NCBI GenBank assembly: GCA_902805475.1
Contig: CADCSX010000003.1
Span: 3,596,001-3,660,000 of the forward strand
Origin: Entonaema liquescens
Lineage: Eukaryota > Ascomycota > Sordariomycetes > Xylariales > Xylariaceae
DNA: 64,000 nucleotides
Direction of reading: 5' to 3'
Shown here: one piece after another, positions 60,365-64,000 of the stretch
How the letters are laid out: each line of letters begins with the position of its first letter
How positions within the stretch are numbered: the stretch's first letter is position 1
Position numbers and translations under genes: made by a program
The notes under the pieces: generated by a model
What the model saw: only the letters and a program-made list of their open reading frames with translations
Told to the model about the DNA's origin: nothing
Databases searched by the model: none

Positions 60365-63300
60365 AAGATAACAAAAATAAGCAAGTCATTTAAGTATTAA
60401 TAATAAAGTTGTAAAAAATAAATTAAATTAAATTATTATATTTTTTATTAAAATTTTAATTTTATTTAATATTTAATATAATTACAATTTTATAATATAA
60501 ATATTCGTAAAATTTTTAAATATTTTATTAATTAATTATTAATTATTTATAAATTAATTATTATTTTTATAAAAAAATAATTTATTAAATTTTAAATTAA
60601 AATAATATTATTTAATTAATTTAATGGTTAAATAATAACCGTACGTATTATTACGTAATACGTATTTAACATAAAGAAATATTTATATATTTTAAATTAT
60701 ATAAAAAACGCATTTTTTTTATTTTTTAATAATAAATAATTTTTTTTAAAATATCATTAATATATTAATTTTAATTTATTTATTATTATTTTTTTATTAT
60801 TTTTTTATATATATATTTATTAATATTAATGTAAAAATGTAATTATTAATAAATTTTATAAAAATTTTTTTATATATATTTTAAAATTAATTTAATTTTA
60901 CATTAATATATAAATTGTAAAAAGTTTTTTTATGTTGAAATTATTCCATTAAAAATAATAAAAAACAAAGTTTTTCACAAATTATGTAAATAAATTATTT
61001 AAATTAATAATAAAATAAAATAAATTAATTTTAATTTTTTTTAATATAAACCATTATATTATTATAAAAGTTTTTATAATTTATATTATATAATTTAATT
61101 TTAAAATTAATTAATATAATTATGAAATTTTTTTATAATAATATTTTTTTATTAATTGTAAAAAAATAAATTAAATTATAATAATATTATTAATTTAAAA
61201 TTAAAAACGGAAAATTTTATATATTAAATAAAAATATATAAATTTTAATAATTAAATTTCGAAAATATAAAACTTATAAAAATAAAATAAAAATAATTAA
61301 TTTAATAAATTTATTTAATTAATATATAATTAATAATTAAAAAATAATAATATAAAAATTATAAAAAATAAATAATAAATAAAAAATAATAATAAATCAT
61401 TTTATTTAAAAAATAATTAAAATAAAAATAAATAAAAAAAAAATAAATAAATTTAACGTAAAATTTAAAAAACCGAATAAACGTATTATAAAATTAACCG
61501 TAAAACGTTTAAAAAATAAACAACGTATAATAAATGTTTAAAAAATTAATTTAACATTAATATTTATTTAAATTTTTAATAATAAATTAATTTTAAATAT
61601 ATAATTAAAATAATTTTCGAAAATTTTATTAAATATAATTATTTAAAATTTATTTTCATTTTTTAATTTATAAAAAACTTAAAAATTAACGTTTAAAAAC
61701 AAAATCCAATTAATAATTAAAAAAAAAAATTTAATTTTAATAATAAATAAAAAAAACGTTTTAAAAAATTAAAAAATAAAACGTTTAAAATTACTTTTAA
61801 TAAATAATTAATAAATAATAAATTTAATAATAAATTATTAAATTTATTAAATTTATTAAAATTAATTAAATTTTTAAAACGTATAAAATATATAAAATTA
61901 AAATTATTATTAAAATTATTAAAATTATTAAATTCGTTAAATTCGTTAAATTTATTAAATAATAATTTAAAATCAAATAATAATTTAAATATTTTTTATA
62001 ATTAAAAAAAGTAATACTAGTTCGGCAATGGGGGGCGTATTAAATTGGTAATAACCACACCATTTTGTATGGGAGCGCCACACCCGCGAAAATCGTACAA
62101 GTACTACATGTATCTCTATACAAATTTACTAGTGCGCGACCGTACTTCCCATGCCCACCCCGCCAGATCTCTTAATTTATCAAATTACCTTATTTAATTT
62201 ACCAAACCAACCACTTAATCAATCAATCAATTAATCAATTAATTAATTAATTAATAAATTATTCGATTAAAAAAAATCTCGTATTTATTTTAAAATACGC
62301 GTTTACAACCGTATCGTTTTTAATTAAATTAACGATTTTAAAAAATTAAAATTTTATAAAAATATTACCAAGTAAATAATAAAAAATTTAATTAATAAAA
62401 AAGCGTATATAGTAAAAAATTACGAAAAATAAAATTTATTAAAAATTATAAATAAATATTAATAAATTTATATACGTAAAAAAGTATTTATTAATATAAA
62501 GTTATTATAATTATTATTAATTTAATACGTTTTTTATTATCGAATTAATGTTGTTTATTAAAAAAAAAAAAAAAAAAAAATTTTAAAATAATTAAAAAAT
62601 CGAAAACGAAAAAAACATTATTAAAATTAATTAATTACAATATTAAATTAAAATAAAAACGTTTTAATTTTTCAATTAATAAAAACAATTATTTAAAAAA
62701 TTAAAAAAATTAATAAATATATAAAAAAACAATTATATTAATATTCGAAAAAATTAAATATATTAAAAAAATAAAATTTATAAATATAAATAAATTAAAA
62801 ATAATTAAAACCATCATAAAAATATATTATTATAATTTATTAAATTTAATTATTAATATATAAAAAAATATAAAAATTAAAAAAATCCGATAATTATATT
62901 AATTAATTATAAAATTAAATTATATAATATAAATTATAAAAACTTCCATAATAATATAATAACTTATATATTAATATAAAATTAAATTAATTTTAAAATA
63001 CATATAAAATTTTTTTTATAAAACTTATAAACAATTATATTTTTATATATTTTTTTAATTAAAATCATAAAATTATTTTTAATTTTCCATTTTTAATATA
63101 TATAAATTTATAATATTTTCTTTTATTTAATAATTTTATAAAACCATTTATTAAATTTTTTTTACCATTAATTCTCTTTATTATAACGTAGTTGTTTTTA
63201 ATTTTTTATTTTATATAATAATAATTTTTTTTTATATATATTTTTTTAACAATTTACTACTGTTTCTTTTATCTGTATAATTGTTATAATATTATTATAT

Positions 63301-64000
63301 AATAATATAATTAATTTTAAAAATATAAATTTTAATTTTTTTAAAAAATTACATATTTATATTATATTTATTACCGTTAAAATTAACATAATATATTTAA
63401 CTTTTTTTAAACTTTTTATAATAATTAATTATAATTTAAATAATTATAATATAAACGTATTAATTAAAAAAAATATATATTTAATTATAAATTTACTAAT
63501 AATTAAGTTTAAAACGTAGTTATTATTAATTACGCCGTATAATTTTAATTTATTATAAATATAATATAAATAATTTTTATCGAATATTTAATATTATATA
63601 TATTTTTTTATTAAATTTTTTAAATATTTTATTGTTTTTTTAATTTTTATAAAATATTTGGAAAAAAAATTATTTATAAAATAAATTTATATAAACGTTA
63701 TAAAATTAATATCGGATTTTATAACGTATGTAAAAAAATTAATTTTATTAATAAATAAAATATATTCGAATATCTTAATAATATCGGTTTATTATTTGTT
63801 AAAATCTTTTAATAATAAATTTTTTTATTTTTTTAAATTAAATAAAATTAAAATTAATTTATTTTTATTAAATATTATAAATTATAAAACTTTTTTAATA
63901 TATTATTATTAATTAAAACATATATTTTTAATAAATAATAATTATATAATTTATATTTCGAAATATTAATTAATGTTTTTAAAATTTGTAATAAATACGT
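60365..64000. repeat. AT-rich block, probably saturated by repeat-induced point mutation
   Basis: Except for about 62011-62220, this stretch is almost entirely A and T, with many lines containing no C or G at all. Remaining cytosines are mostly in CpG (for example 61450-61540). No reading frame of any length survives. This is the expected end state of RIP on repeated DNA in ascomycetes (C to T on both strands, preferring CpA). It marks an AT isochore of mutated transposons, as in Neurospora centromeres and dispersed heterochromatin. The original element cannot be identified. Mitochondrial DNA is unlikely: the block is joined directly to nuclear genes and has no gene content. Confidence 0.8.
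62011..62220. other. Normal-composition island inside the AT-rich block
   Basis: About 210 bp of ordinary base composition (including GGGGGGCG, GAGCGCCACACCCGCG and CCCACCCCGCC) interrupts the AT-rich block with sharp edges. It is followed by an AATC/AATT simple repeat at about 62217-62255. It has no open frame or recognised RNA gene. A unique insertion or a fragment too short to trigger RIP would look like this. Confidence 0.65.

Noticed and set aside
60365..64000. Idea that the AT-rich end is mitochondrial DNA or a misjoined organelle contig
   Set aside because: It has far less G+C than fungal mitochondrial DNA, no rRNA, tRNA or respiratory gene frame, and its residual CpG pattern fits RIP better.

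Overview
The window looks like nuclear DNA of a filamentous ascomycete, most likely a sordariomycete. Genes are spread at about one per 3 kb and broken by short GT-AG introns (about 50-80 nt, often with a CTAAC-type branch site before the acceptor). A HET-C2-type glycolipid transfer protein, fungal Zn2Cys6 and C2H2 regulators and an Ecp2/Hce2-type secreted protein all fit that. I rebuilt exon structures by hand by joining conserved reading frames across canonical splice sites. No tRNA, rRNA or intact transposon was recognised.

Layout. 1.6-2.2 kb: small secreted Hce2-like protein. 2.8-3.7 kb: HET-C2 glycolipid transfer protein, divergent from a phospholipase D (5.2-8.1 kb). 9.0-9.9 kb: rhamnogalacturonan acetylesterase-like SGNH hydrolase. 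10.1-13.0 kb: the two subunits of PLP synthase, pdx1 and pdx2, head to head. 13.7-15.1 kb: HpPgdA-like polysaccharide deacetylase. 15.3-28.3 kb: a run that could be a catabolic cluster, made of an amidase, a phenol-hydroxylase-like FAD monooxygenase, a C2H2/fungal-trans regulator, a salicylate-hydroxylase-like monooxygenase and an Old Yellow Enzyme. 29.2-34.0 kb: xanthine dehydrogenase. 34.2-35.7 kb: METTL16-like RNA methyltransferase. 36.8-39.6 kb: Zn2Cys6 regulator, followed upstream by 6.8 kb without a recognisable gene. 46.3-54 kb: housekeeping genes (small membrane protein, Nup49-type nucleoporin, Fip1, XAP5). 54.4-56.3 kb: secreted serine carboxypeptidase. 59.0-60.2 kb: PSD/PsiD-type decarboxylase.

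From about 60.37 kb to the end the base composition collapses to almost pure A+T. The few remaining cytosines lie mostly in CpG. This fits saturated repeat-induced point mutation, that is, an AT-rich heterochromatic block, possibly pericentromeric. A roughly 200 bp island of normal composition sits inside it.

Three otherwise well-conserved genes (xanthine dehydrogenase, METTL16-like, serine carboxypeptidase) carry four single-base frameshifts. Each is repaired by adding one base to a homopolymer run. The common direction and context suggest deletions in the assembly rather than four pseudogenising mutations, but the sequence alone cannot settle it. Other items worth attention are an 8-nt microexon in the amidase, an unresolved GC-donor junction in the deacetylase, and a compact series of hairpins near 58.1 kb.
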